Shown: in pieces, positions 8,934 through 17,773 of the stretch
Position numbering within the stretch: the stretch's first letter is position 1
How the letters are laid out: each line of letters begins with the position of its first letter
DNA from: JBALVT01 sp045110675
Lineage (GTDB): Bacteria; Pseudomonadota; Gammaproteobacteria; Pseudomonadales; Halieaceae
Assembly (NCBI GenBank): GCA_045110675.1
Contig: JBGCGJ010000065.1
Coordinates: 26,323-90,322, forward strand
Reading direction: 5' to 3'
Length of the DNA stretch: 64,000 nt
Notes under the pieces: model-generated
The model's input: only the letters and a program-made list of their open reading frames with translations
What the model was told of the DNA's origin: nothing
The model's database searches: none
Translations under genes and position numbers: made by a program

Positions 8934-10360
8934 TCAGCCTGACGCCACGCTCCGTGGAAACCCGCTGGCACGCAATGCGACAAATGTATTTTTGCCAGTG
9001 GTCCTTTGGCAAGGTCCATCGCATCCAGAATACACAAACTACTGGTGTGGGTTTCGAAACTGGTGGTCACAGCTAACAAGTATCCTTCACCTTCCGGCGC
9101 ATCTTCGGATTTCGGCACAAACAACGCTTCTGAGGTATTGCTTTGGCCAAAGGAATAGCGATCAACGATGTCACTTTCGTGATCGAAACGCCCTAGCGTG
9201 TTGTAGTAGCTATCGCTGTCCTCCATATTACTTGCCAATTCACCATCGGGAGAGGTATACCAGCCGTAGCGATACTCCTTGCCTTGATAGCGCGGATCAC
9301 ACTGTGGAAACTCTGATTCGAATTCATCAATGCATTCGAACTCTACCCTGGGCTGATCCGCATTCATATCGATCGTCCACCGATTGAGAAACGGTTGGGC
9401 TTTGCCCATTGAAGATCCATCCAAAGTCGGGAACAAAGGTGCATGGGTAAACTGGCTGCAATCCACCGTGATAACGCCATCTTTGTCAAAACCATTCATA
9501 AAGTGGAACACAAATGCCATATCCATTTCCAACCACTGGATATCATCCGCTGTGGTGGCATTGCGAGACAGCACACCAATATGTACGCCCTTGTCCGGTT
9601 CCCAGGCAAATGGCGCGCCCCCTTCCATAGCTCGTTCCAATGAACCACTAATGGGAAAAACAGGGATAAGAATGTAATTCTCGGTGACGACAAAATCGTG
9701 AATCATCGATGAGTAAGGGGTGGGAACATGGATACTCTGGGTCAACACACCTTCTGGATTGACCTTGTGAAGCATGGCATCTGAGGCGAAAGGGCCGGTC
9801 GCCATGTAGGCAAAAAAAATCATCTCGCCAGTGGCCGGGTCGATCTTTGGATGGGCTGTCATGGCAGTATGTAACTTGCCTCGGTAAGTCCACGAGCCAA
9901 TCGATTCCAAAGTTACGGGATCGATTTCGTAAGGTTGATGTCCCTCCTCCAGGGCTAACAGTCTGCCCGCATGCCATACGATGGCGGTATTCGCCAAGCC
10001 CTCTTTATCTACCAGCACAAAGTCGCTGTATTCAGGCTCGCAGTCGAATGGGTTCATAGCGTTAATTACGGCACGGCCTTCCTTGTCTTCGATGTTCCAT
10101 TTCGCCGTTCTAACCCAGCGGTTTCTATAGCCGGCTTGGCCATCTTTAATATGAAATGCATGAACCATCCCATCACCGGCGAAAAGATGATAATCACCAC
10201 GCGGACTGAAGCGCTGATTGGGACCATTGCGGTAAAGCGTGCCATTGAGTTCCAGGGGAATTTCGCCTTCCACCACCAAATTGCTGGCCTCGCACTCCAT
10301 TTGAATCGGGCCGTAGGGAAAGTTTAGAAAGGGGTTGTCTTTGGGCATTGGTTGGGCCAT
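8930..10360 (-). CDS. Carotenoid oxygenase / lignostilbene dioxygenase family protein
   Basis: Second carotenoid-cleavage-type Fe(II) oxygenase, 476 aa, normal length and cytosolic. Iron ligands are His170 (TAHPKID), His221 (IHDFVV), His285 (FHFMNGF) and His469 (GFHGAW). The N-terminus carries the typical GTLYRNGPNQRF and HLFAGDGMVHAF blocks. It is closer in length and style to bacterial lignostilbene-type dioxygenases than the membrane-anchored copy at 3563. It is divergent from a TetR regulator whose putative operator lies at 10411-10431, 51 bases upstream of this start, so it is likely under that regulator. Confidence 0.9.
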   Translation of the reverse strand: MAQPMPKDNPFLNFPYGPIQMECEASNLVVEGEIPLELNGTLYRNGPNQRFSPRGDYHLFAGDGMVHAFHIKDGQAGYRNRWVRTAKWNIEDKEGRAVINAMNPFDCEPEYSDFVLVDKEGLANTAIVWHAGRLLALEEGHQPYEIDPVTLESIGSWTYRGKLHTAMTAHPKIDPATGEMIFFAYMATGPFASDAMLHKVNPEGVLTQSIHVPTPYSSMIHDFVVTENYILIPVFPISGSLERAMEGGAPFAWEPDKGVHIGVLSRNATTADDIQWLEMDMAFVFHFMNGFDKDGVITVDCSQFTHAPLFPTLDGSSMGKAQPFLNRWTIDMNADQPRVEFECIDEFESEFPQCDPRYQGKEYRYGWYTSPDGELASNMEDSDSYYNTLGRFDHESDIVDRYSFGQSNTSEALFVPKSEDAPEGEGYLLAVTTSFETHTSSLCILDAMDLAKGPLAKIHLSHCVPAGFHGAWRQAD

Positions 10361-10410
10361 TGGAACACCTCATTTTTTAAGTTAGTGGCATAAACATAGC
10401 ACCAGATTTT

Positions 10411-10431
10411 TATGTTTACAATAGAAACATA
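10411..10431. promoter_or_regulatory. Palindromic operator between carotenoid oxygenase and TetR gene
   Basis: Perfect inverted repeat TATGTTT-N7-AAACATA in the 121-base divergent gap. The position and symmetry fit autoregulation by the adjacent TetR protein and control of the carotenoid oxygenase. The sequence differs from the AAACAGT-N4-ACTGTTT sites elsewhere in the window. Binding is inferred. Confidence 0.65.
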
Positions 10432-10481
10432 TGATTTCATCTGCTAATATTGCCCGGAATCTGAACACTTGAGGCACTCTC

Positions 10482-11117
10482 TTGTCCCTACCCAAATCTA
10501 GCTATCACCACGGCGATTTGCGCTGCGCCCTGCTGGACGCGGCACTGGACATTATTGCCGAGCACGGACCCCAGCAACTGACAATCAGAGAGGTCGCGCG
10601 CAAAGTTGGGGTCTCGCACACTGCTCCTTACAGACACTTTGCCAACAAAGACGATCTAATACTGGCAGTGGTGAAGCAAGGTTTTGAGCTGATGCAGCAG
10701 ACCATGCAGGATAAAAAAGCCGCCGCTGCCCCCGACCCACTGAGTCAATTCGCCGCTTCCGGCACGGCATACGTGGACTTCGCTCTGGACAACCCCGCCT
10801 ATTATCGGGTGATGTATAACGGCGATCTGCTTTCAAGTACGGGACAGCACACGCTGCAACACACCACTTCTGAGACCTTTGCAGAAGTCGTGAATGACAT
10901 AAGAACCTGCCAAGAGTTGCATATTGTTCGCCCCGGAGACCCCACCCTGCAGGCAATGTCTATTTTGTCCAGCATCCACGGTTTCGTAACCATGGTGATA
11001 GACAACCGCGTCAATGCCCTGCTAGGCGACAAATATCCTCTTCAGGAAGTCAGAGATGCGATGTTGGGATCAATATTTGAAGGCATAGGGGCGATTGAAA
11101 GCCACTCGCAAGATTAG
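10482..11117 (+). CDS. TetR/AcrR family transcriptional regulator
   Basis: Repressor-type regulator of 211 aa. The N-terminal helix-turn-helix reads LTIREVARKVGVSHTAPYRH (about residues 33-52), followed by FANKDDLILAVV. The C-terminal region (NPAYYRVMYNGDL onward) looks like the WHG-type TetR ligand domain. The start is TTG at 10482, preceded by GAGG at 10471-10474; no ATG fits the start of the conserved domain. It is divergent from a carotenoid oxygenase and lies upstream of a TonB-dependent receptor, so it is a candidate local regulator of this catabolic region. Confidence 0.87.
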   Translation: MSLPKSSYHHGDLRCALLDAALDIIAEHGPQQLTIREVARKVGVSHTAPYRHFANKDDLILAVVKQGFELMQQTMQDKKAAAAPDPLSQFAASGTAYVDFALDNPAYYRVMYNGDLLSSTGQHTLQHTTSETFAEVVNDIRTCQELHIVRPGDPTLQAMSILSSIHGFVTMVIDNRVNALLGDKYPLQEVRDAMLGSIFEGIGAIESHSQD

Positions 11118-11122
11118 AAAAA

Positions 11123-11140
11123 ATACAGTCAATACTGTTT
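11123..11140. promoter_or_regulatory. Dyad operator, copy B of AAACAGT-N4-ACTGTTT
   Basis: The site ATACAGT-CAAT-ACTGTTT begins 6 bases after the TetR stop and lies 102 bases before the start of the TonB-dependent receptor. Six of seven left-arm and all right-arm bases match the consensus shared with 1237, 17636 and 31488. It is probably an operator for the receptor gene. Confidence 0.62.
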
Positions 11141-11241
11141 GTTTTAAATATGGGCTTTGTTAAGATTTCCCGGCGATGCGAAGGGATTTGGAAGCCGAGC
11201 GCACAACAACCAATACACATAAATATAAACGGTTTCTAAAC

Positions 11242-13635
11242 ATGCAACGAGTTCTATCCGTAATCACACTGAGTTTATGCCTCAGCACACACCTCACCGC
11301 CCAGACCGCCGATGACAAGCCTGCGCAGGCCAGCAATTTCGCCCTTGAGGAAATTATCGTCACTGCGAACAGGCACGAGCAAAATTTGCAAGAAGTGGCG
11401 ATGTCGGTAACGGCCTTTACCGCTGATTTTTTCCAGGACACCGGCATCACCGATCTCGCCGGTCTGGAGCAGTACACCCCCAATCTCAAGATCACGCCAG
11501 GGGCCGACTCGCGCAGCACCTCGATAAGAATCCGAGGGATTGGCTCCGTGGGAAGTAACTCTGGCATTGATCCCAGTGTCGGTATGTTTATCGATGGCGT
11601 CTATCAGGGCCGCGCTGGCATGAGTATCGGTGATTTGATCGATATTGAGCGTGTAGAAATTCTCAGAGGGCCGCAGGGTACGCTTTACGGTAAAAACACC
11701 GCCGCCGGTGCGATCAGTATCATTACACTCAGACCCGCTGCGGAGTTTGAGGGGCAGGCCGAAGTCACCTATGCAAATGACAACCGTAAAGAGTTTCGTG
11801 GCATGGTGAATCTACCATTGGGTCATTCCGGTGATGCCGTCAGGCTCACCGGCTTCACAGTCAACTCGGATCACCTGTACGACAATACCTTCACGGGAGA
11901 AGGCTTAAACGATGCTAATAAATGGGGCGTAAAATCCCGTTTCTTGTTTGATACTGAAAGTGCGGGCGAATGGCTTATTACTCTGGACTACAGCAAAGAG
12001 GATACCGATTGCTGCGGGTTTGCGGCCATAAGCTACGACGGATTCTCAACCCTCAATGCACCCGTTACCAATAACCCCTCCGCAGCTTTTCAGGAACAAT
12101 TGGGGCTCAATGCAACGGGTAACCCCATATTGCAGTACGTCGCCTTTGAGGACAGCGAGGGATTTTCGCCGCCCAGGGCGGATCCTTTTAGCGACGACTA
12201 TTGGTTTGACGGCGAGACCAGCAACAAAGTCACGGTAGGCGGCGTGGCGCTGGAGTGGAATTATGATTTGGAGAACGATTCCACCCTGACGTTGATTAAC
12301 GCATGGCGGAATTACACTTCGGACAGTTCATACGACGGAGATTTTACCGCTTATGACGCCGTGCTGGGATCAACCGATGTAGAGCTGGACCAGTATTCCT
12401 CCGAGCTTCGCTACCATGCCAATAGCGGGGAAAGCTTTGAGACACAACTGGGCCTATACGCTTACTATTCTGAGTTCGAATCCCTCGGCACCTTCAACAT
12501 GCAGGTACCACTGGTAACAAATATCGGCCTATCCCTGTTCTATCCCGAGGGGTCTTTGAACATCGATGACAACCTCTATACCACCACCAGCATGGCGGCT
12601 TTCGGGCAAGTCATCTGGAACGTGTCAGACAAGTTCAGCGCCACTTTGGGTTTGCGCTATACCTACGAAAAAAAGGAGCGTGATGGATCGCAAATTACCG
12701 AGGGATTAAATCCTGGGTTTCCAGCTATAGATATACCTCCTGTCGCGGGGCCAGATGTGTTCTACGACGATAAGCGCAGCGATTCTGACATCTCCCCCGC
12801 CCTAAATTTGCGCTACTTTATCAATCAGGACGTGATGGCCTACGCCAGCGTTAGCAGAGGTTTTAAATCCGGCGGATTCAATCAGCGCCGAGAAGTGGTG
12901 GGTTCCAACGGCGAATTTGACGAGGAGATAGCTACCAACTACGAGCTGGGTTGGAAGGGCACCTGGATGGATCGTCGACTGCAAGTTAACGGTACCGTGT
13001 ACTTTATCCACTACGATGATTTCCAATCCCAGGGGTTCGATGGGTCGAGTATCAAGGTCACAAACGCGGGCGTATTGCAAAGCTGGGGCACTGAAATCGA
13101 AGTCACATACCTTCACGCAGAAAATCTGTTGCTGGGAACATCGATCGGCTATACAAAAGCCGAGTACGATGAGTTTGATAACGGTCAATGTACTGTCGAG
13201 GAAGCGTTTGAAGAGTTTTATATTGTCAACGGAGCACAGGGCGGAAGCCCCGGCACCGCTGCGTTGTGCCGCAGGGATCTCGCCGGTAAACCACTGGACA
13301 ACGCACCCCAGTGGACCGCGAGCTCCTACGCCCAATATGACAAAGTACTGAATGAATCTCTGATCGGTATTGCCAGATTGGAACACAGCTATATCGACAG
13401 TTACTTTCTCGATTCAGATCTGGATCCAAATCTGGAGAACGACGCAGTAAACCTGTTGAATTTGCGACTGACAATAACCACCCCGGAAAACAATTGGGAA
13501 GTCGCGGTTTGGGGGCGCAATTTATTGGGCGAAGAATACTATGCCCTTGGGCTCGATATTCCCACGATTGGCGGCTACGCTGGAATAGTAGCGCCAGATA
13601 CCACGTATGGAATCACTGCAAGACTATACTTTTAA
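11242..13635 (+). CDS. TonB-dependent receptor
   Basis: Outer-membrane TonB-dependent transporter of 797 aa. The signal peptide MQRVLSVITLSLCLSTHLTAQ is followed by a TonB box-like EEIIVTANR. Then comes the plug domain with RIRGIG and RVEILRGPQGTLYGKNTAAG, and the 22-strand barrel ends TARLYF with a terminal Phe. The ATG at 11242 is chosen because it starts the signal peptide directly. It is similar in type to the receptor at 32984. The plug sequence is of the large group found next to catabolic clusters for hydrophobic compounds rather than classical siderophore genes, so uptake of the pathway substrate is likely but inferred. Confidence 0.92.
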   Translation: MQRVLSVITLSLCLSTHLTAQTADDKPAQASNFALEEIIVTANRHEQNLQEVAMSVTAFTADFFQDTGITDLAGLEQYTPNLKITPGADSRSTSIRIRGIGSVGSNSGIDPSVGMFIDGVYQGRAGMSIGDLIDIERVEILRGPQGTLYGKNTAAGAISIITLRPAAEFEGQAEVTYANDNRKEFRGMVNLPLGHSGDAVRLTGFTVNSDHLYDNTFTGEGLNDANKWGVKSRFLFDTESAGEWLITLDYSKEDTDCCGFAAISYDGFSTLNAPVTNNPSAAFQEQLGLNATGNPILQYVAFEDSEGFSPPRADPFSDDYWFDGETSNKVTVGGVALEWNYDLENDSTLTLINAWRNYTSDSSYDGDFTAYDAVLGSTDVELDQYSSELRYHANSGESFETQLGLYAYYSEFESLGTFNMQVPLVTNIGLSLFYPEGSLNIDDNLYTTTSMAAFGQVIWNVSDKFSATLGLRYTYEKKERDGSQITEGLNPGFPAIDIPPVAGPDVFYDDKRSDSDISPALNLRYFINQDVMAYASVSRGFKSGGFNQRREVVGSNGEFDEEIATNYELGWKGTWMDRRLQVNGTVYFIHYDDFQSQGFDGSSIKVTNAGVLQSWGTEIEVTYLHAENLLLGTSIGYTKAEYDEFDNGQCTVEEAFEEFYIVNGAQGGSPGTAALCRRDLAGKPLDNAPQWTASSYAQYDKVLNESLIGIARLEHSYIDSYFLDSDLDPNLENDAVNLLNLRLTITTPENNWEVAVWGRNLLGEEYYALGLDIPTIGGYAGIVAPDTTYGITARLYF

Positions 13636-13664
13636 GTATTCTTAAAGCAACGGTGGAGAACACA

Positions 13665-14465
13665 ATGGACACCGACAAAATTATTTCGACAGATCAGGGT
13701 ACAGGCCGGGTTCAGAGTCCAAGGCGCGGTGGTTTTTTTTACAACTGGGGACCCCAGGCCTGGATAGATATGTGGATGTCCAATTCCATGCTGGTAAAAA
13801 AGGCCCATCCTATTGTCAGTCACACCTTCGTACCCATTCTGCGCCTGAGTTGCAACGACCGGGAAGCGTTGGAACAGGACTATCAAAATATTAAATCACG
13901 GCGGGAGATTCTTCACCTGCTGGACTCCCCGCGAGAAAAATGGCGCAAACGCTATGGCAATTTTGTTCGTGAGGCCGAGTGGGCACTGCTTGAGCTTCGC
14001 CAGTATTACTCCCAGGCACAGTACGAAGACATCGTCATCGGCACCAGCGTGGCATTGTCATCTGAGACCTCGGCGGATTTTCTCGAGATGATGAACAGCA
14101 TGTCAGAGAAAAGTAACAAGAAAAAACCGAAACAGCGGGATTCCACTGAGCCCGGTTGGTTCACCCGTGTGATGTTTGAAGTATTTAACCCAGCTGGCTG
14201 GCTGACGGGCCCGGCAAAAATCACCGAGTATGATCCCGCCAACGGGCGCACGGTAATGGAGATACCGGAGTGTGGATGGCATATCTGCGCCAAGCAGGAT
14301 TCCTTACCCAATCCCAATGCGCTCCCGGAGGAAGGCTGTTTGAATATTTGTAAGGGTCCTTTTGAAGCCTTGTTCAAAGGAGAAGGCGGAGGACTGAAGA
14401 TGCAATTTGAACCGCATCTACCTGAGACTTCCTGTACGGTAACCATGAGCTGGAAAACCGATTGA
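13665..14465 (+). CDS. Uncharacterised protein with C-terminal cysteine block
   Basis: Protein of 266 aa that I cannot assign. The ATG at 13665 follows GGTGGAG at good spacing, 29 bases after the receptor stop, so it probably shares that transcript. There is no signal peptide. A charged middle region (NKKKPKQRDSTEP) separates a helical N-terminal half from a C-terminal half rich in Cys: IPECGWHICAKQD, EEGCLNICKG and ETSCTVTMSW. The C-terminal arrangement faintly recalls the ATC-hydrolase or V4R-type ligand domains, but this is too weak to name it. Context suggests a role in handling the imported substrate. Confidence 0.7.
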   Translation: MDTDKIISTDQGTGRVQSPRRGGFFYNWGPQAWIDMWMSNSMLVKKAHPIVSHTFVPILRLSCNDREALEQDYQNIKSRREILHLLDSPREKWRKRYGNFVREAEWALLELRQYYSQAQYEDIVIGTSVALSSETSADFLEMMNSMSEKSNKKKPKQRDSTEPGWFTRVMFEVFNPAGWLTGPAKITEYDPANGRTVMEIPECGWHICAKQDSLPNPNALPEEGCLNICKGPFEALFKGEGGGLKMQFEPHLPETSCTVTMSWKTD

Positions 14466-14487
14466 GAGAGGCGGCGAGAATGCTCAT

Positions 14488-14697
14488 ATGAAAGCCATAA
14501 AAAACTTCTTTCGACGCGAAAAACGTATCATCGATCAACAAAGAGAGATTGCAGCGCTTCGCAACGAGCGGGAAAAGCTACAACAACAAAATAACAGCAT
14601 GCGCGAGGGAATGCGCAGATGCACCACCTGCGAATATCGTATCGAAATCAAACAACAACAGGACGTGAAACGCGAGCACGAAACAAATTTTGAATAG
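14488..14697 (+). CDS. Small coiled-coil protein with CxxC motif, 69 aa
   Basis: Short, highly charged protein with a predicted coiled coil at residues 10-40 (RIIDQQREIAALRNEREKLQ) followed by RRCTTCEYRIE, a CxxC pair. I do not recognise a named family. It lies 22 bases after the preceding gene and 48 bases before an SDR on the same strand, so it is probably co-transcribed. The upstream ATG at 14480 runs straight into a stop, supporting the start at 14488. Confidence 0.6.
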   Translation: MKAIKNFFRREKRIIDQQREIAALRNEREKLQQQNNSMREGMRRCTTCEYRIEIKQQQDVKREHETNFE

Positions 14698-14745
14698 CGT
14701 TAAGAAAAACAACCCTAAGATAAATCAACTCCAAGAGGATCAACT

Positions 14746-15630
14746 ATGTCAGTCATACTAGTGACCGGTAGCAGCACCGGCATCGGCCAGGAAACAGCGT
14801 TGCATATGTCGCGCAATGGTCACACGGTTTACGCCGCAGTCCGAAACCCGGAAACCGCCCAGGAACTAAGAGAAAAAATAGCCGCGGAAAATCTGTCGAC
14901 GCAGATCATCAAACTGGATCTTGTCGATCCGGTTTCGGTCGACGCTGCGATCAAAACGGTCATGTCCGAAAATGGACGTATCGACGCCTTGGTAAACAAT
15001 GCCGGTATCGGCGCAGGGCAGGCAGTAGAAGAAACCGAAGTGGAGGTGGCAAGAGAAATCTTTGAAACCAACTACTTTGGTAATGTCACCGTACTGCGTG
15101 CGGTCACTCCCATAATGCGCAAACAAAAATCGGGAAGAATTGTGACCGTAGGATCACTTGCGGGACAGGCTGTGATGGGCTGTCACGCCCACTACTCCGC
15201 ATCGAAATGGGCTATGGAAGGGCTGTGCGAGGCATTGGCCTTTGAAATGGCTGAGTTCAATGTGAAAGTATCTATCATCGAACCGGGCTGTGTGCTCACG
15301 CCAATCTGGGGCAAAGTGGAACCCCCAGCGGGCGAATCACCGTATGCCAATTCCATGGCGCGATTGGGGCGGTTTTTCCACTTCGGGCTCACCCGCCCCC
15401 CCGCTATGCCAACTGATGTAGCACAGGCTATCGCCCACGCGATTGAGTCTGACAAACCGCGTTTCCGCTATCCAGTTGGTCCTGACGCAACAGAGATAAT
15501 CGCCGCCAAAAGCAAAATATCCGACGAACAGTGGATCGAACTCAACTGCCTTCAGGGCGAGGAGTTTTACGACCGCTGGGAAGAGTTTGTAGGCGTTGAT
15601 TACTATCGGGGTGAACTGCCCGAACTGTAG
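14746..15630 (+). CDS. SDR-family NAD(P)-dependent oxidoreductase
   Basis: Classical-type short-chain dehydrogenase of 294 aa. Cofactor motif TGSSTGIG at residues 7-14, NNAG at 84-87, catalytic Ser137, Tyr150 and Lys154 (YSASK). All catalytic residues are present, in contrast to the SDR at 1325. It ends a rightward run that begins with the TonB receptor at 11242, preceded by AAGAGGATC at ribosome-binding distance. It is convergent with the zinc alcohol dehydrogenase, 16 bases apart. It likely oxidises an alcohol or reduces a ketone in the pathway; the substrate is unknown. Confidence 0.88.
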   Translation: MSVILVTGSSTGIGQETALHMSRNGHTVYAAVRNPETAQELREKIAAENLSTQIIKLDLVDPVSVDAAIKTVMSENGRIDALVNNAGIGAGQAVEETEVEVAREIFETNYFGNVTVLRAVTPIMRKQKSGRIVTVGSLAGQAVMGCHAHYSASKWAMEGLCEALAFEMAEFNVKVSIIEPGCVLTPIWGKVEPPAGESPYANSMARLGRFFHFGLTRPPAMPTDVAQAIAHAIESDKPRFRYPVGPDATEIIAAKSKISDEQWIELNCLQGEEFYDRWEEFVGVDYYRGELPEL

Positions 15631-15646
15631 ACACGCTAGAACGTTG

Positions 15647-16681
15647 TTACTCGAAGCGAGTGAGCACCTTGCACTGGTGGCTGGGTGTTCTGAGCGCTTC
15701 GAAGGCTTCCGGTAACGCATCGAGATCAATCACGTCAGTTATCATCGGCTCAACATCGATTCGACCCTCTGCCAGCATGGCCACGCAGGTATCAAAATCG
15801 TCGCGTGTGTAAGCGATGGCAAATTGAATATTCAATTCTTTGATCAGACCAAAAAACGGCATGATGCTATCGGGTTGTTCACACACACCTACGAGAACAA
15901 TTTTTCCGCGCTGTGGCGCAATCTCAATGCACTGCTGCAATAACCCCGGGGCTCCCACACACTCTATGATCACATCGGGCGGGCCGCCAGCCACCGCGAT
16001 AAATTGCTCCAGCAGATGCTCTGCACCCTGGCTAAGATCGGGTTGAATGACATGCGTGGCACCCATTTTTTTAGCCAGCTGAGCTCGAGTCGCAGCCAGC
16101 TCACTGACGACGACTTCTCTGGCGCCAAGAAATCGCGACCACAAAGCCGCCGTGAGCCCAATAGGGCCCGCTCCCATTACCATCACCCTGTCACCGGCTT
16201 TAATGTCCCCCACTCGCACGGCATGCAAGCTCACCGCTAACGGCTCGATCAATGCCGCACTCTCCAACTCCAAATCATCGGGCAGATGTATCGTCTCTCT
16301 GGCCCCCGTCGTGACATATTCGGCGAATCCTCCCGGCACATCGATGCCTGCCACTTTCTTGGTCTGGCATTCAAAAAAATGTCCATTGGCGCAGGCCTGA
16401 CATTGGCCGCAGCCGATAAATGGCATGGCGCAGACTCGGTCACCCACCTGCCAATCATTCTTGGCATCCTTGCCCACTTCGACAATCTCTCCGACATATT
16501 CATGACCTAGTATCTGGCCGCATCCTGCAGTCGCCAAACCTTCGCGCGTAGCATGTAAATCGGTACCACAGATACCGCAGTAGCCGACCTTGACGACCAA
16601 CTCGGCGGCGTCAGGAGTCGGGTCGGGAACGTTCTCGACCGCCAATGGCTTTCCCACCTCTTTAAATACTGCCGCTTTCAT
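15647..16681 (-). CDS. Zinc-dependent alcohol dehydrogenase (MDR family)
   Basis: Medium-chain dehydrogenase of 344 aa. Catalytic zinc ligands are Cys38 (GICGTD) and His60/Glu61 (GHEYVGEI). All four structural-zinc cysteines are present: 91, 94, 97 and 105. The Rossmann motif is VMGAGPIGL. The sequence is of the threonine/2,3-butanediol dehydrogenase-like group, but the substrate cannot be read from it. It is downstream of the ThuA-like gene at 16734 with a 52-base gap, so both probably belong to the leftward transcript that starts at 17573. Confidence 0.9.
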   Translation of the reverse strand: MKAAVFKEVGKPLAVENVPDPTPDAAELVVKVGYCGICGTDLHATREGLATAGCGQILGHEYVGEIVEVGKDAKNDWQVGDRVCAMPFIGCGQCQACANGHFFECQTKKVAGIDVPGGFAEYVTTGARETIHLPDDLELESAALIEPLAVSLHAVRVGDIKAGDRVMVMGAGPIGLTAALWSRFLGAREVVVSELAATRAQLAKKMGATHVIQPDLSQGAEHLLEQFIAVAGGPPDVIIECVGAPGLLQQCIEIAPQRGKIVLVGVCEQPDSIMPFFGLIKELNIQFAIAYTRDDFDTCVAMLAEGRIDVEPMITDVIDLDALPEAFEALRTPSHQCKVLTRFE

Positions 16682-16733
16682 ACGATTCCCCTGTCACTAT
16701 CTCGAATTTGGTTAACACCGGTATGGTTATTGT

Positions 16734-17573
16734 TTAATTTCGGTCTCGCGCCCATTGCTTGGCATCATCGGAGCTTACCCACTGCACTGCATTGAGTAAC
16801 AACTTTTGAAAATTCGGGTTTTCATAAGCAGCCTTACTGTCACCGCATTGAAGATACACAATAGGACTGTTCAGGTAGTGTTTTACCCAGCCAATTAAAT
16901 TGTGCCCTGGGGGATGCTGCCAACCCTCACGACTAAACATGTTGCCCCGCAAGGCCTGCTGGGCCGAATAAAAATTGTCTTCCACATAATCATAATTACT
17001 GCTCAGTAGCGGAATGACCTGATCGTCAAACACATGACTGAGATACAGTTCATCATTAATGGAGAAAACCGGATCGACACCGTCGGTGACGGGGTGGTCT
17101 ATTTGCACTGTTATTTGGTGATCAATCTCGTGACGATATCCTGAATCCACACAGTGCTGCCCCCGCAATGTATCCGGTCTGTAAAGGAACTTCCCTCCTA
17201 CAATCTCAGCATACTCCGGCCAAGCGGGCCACGCTGCAATGGAGTGGTGCATGAACACACAGCCGTGACCGCGTTCCAGCAGCGCCAGAAAGTTATCTTT
17301 AAAAGAGTCTGGTGGATTGACGTATCGCGGCGGCGAGCCGTCCTTTTCCGAATTCGCCTGAAAATCCAGACCGGGCATGTCGTAAAAAACAAAGGCGTCA
17401 TAATCTTCGGCCAGTTTGGCATCGAAGAAAACCTGGGAAGCGGGCTGTTCAACCGCAGTACAATCAATGCCCGTGAACCCTTCAAACACGGCAAAAAAAT
17501 CATCTCGATTAAAGGGATGGCCCTTGGTCATCACCAAAATTCGCTGCTTGGCTTGATAGTCGATTACTGACAT
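16734..17573 (-). CDS. ThuA-like domain protein
   Basis: Class I glutamine-amidotransferase-like fold of the ThuA family, 279 aa, starting MSVIDYQAKQRILVMTKGHP. Conserved blocks are DAFVFYDMPG, GHGCVFMHHSIAAWPAWPEY and DELYLSH, the last two typical of ThuA proteins. ThuA proteins accompany sugar or cyclic-substrate oxidoreductases; their chemistry is poorly defined. A second ThuA protein lies at 18551 in the opposite transcription unit. The two units diverge from a 200-base region containing the dyad at 17636. Confidence 0.82.
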   Translation of the reverse strand: MSVIDYQAKQRILVMTKGHPFNRDDFFAVFEGFTGIDCTAVEQPASQVFFDAKLAEDYDAFVFYDMPGLDFQANSEKDGSPPRYVNPPDSFKDNFLALLERGHGCVFMHHSIAAWPAWPEYAEIVGGKFLYRPDTLRGQHCVDSGYRHEIDHQITVQIDHPVTDGVDPVFSINDELYLSHVFDDQVIPLLSSNYDYVEDNFYSAQQALRGNMFSREGWQHPPGHNLIGWVKHYLNSPIVYLQCGDSKAAYENPNFQKLLLNAVQWVSSDDAKQWARDRN

Positions 17574-17635
17574 TTTGCGAGCCGTTTAGAGGGTCTATTT
17601 ATGCGTTTGATCAGCCACATTATCCGAACCAAAAT

Positions 17636-17653
17636 AAACAGTCAAATCTGATT
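17636..17653. promoter_or_regulatory. Dyad operator, copy C of AAACAGT-N4-ACTGTTT
   Basis: The site AAACAGT-CAAA-TCTGATT, followed by GTTT, lies in the divergent gap between the two ThuA-containing transcription units. The left arm is perfect and the right arm matches five of seven. With the following bases it also forms a longer imperfect palindrome (AAACA-N-TCA...TGA-N-TGTTT). It would serve both directions. Confidence 0.58.
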
Positions 17654-17773
17654 GTTTTTCTAAATAAGGTTTGATACCTTGATCTTCGCATAACAAAAGC
17701 AGCCGTTTTACACGCCCATTTTCTCGCCTTTTCGGCAACCTCAGGGCACTCAAGTGACTTACAGGAGACACAC

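Noticed and set aside
12802..13386. Minus-strand 194-codon frame inside the TonB receptor gene
   Set aside because: Antisense to a well-supported barrel domain, with no recognisable protein features.
13665..14465. Assignment as an ATC-hydrolase or V4R-domain protein
   Set aside because: Only a faint similarity in the Cys-containing C-terminus; not enough to name it.
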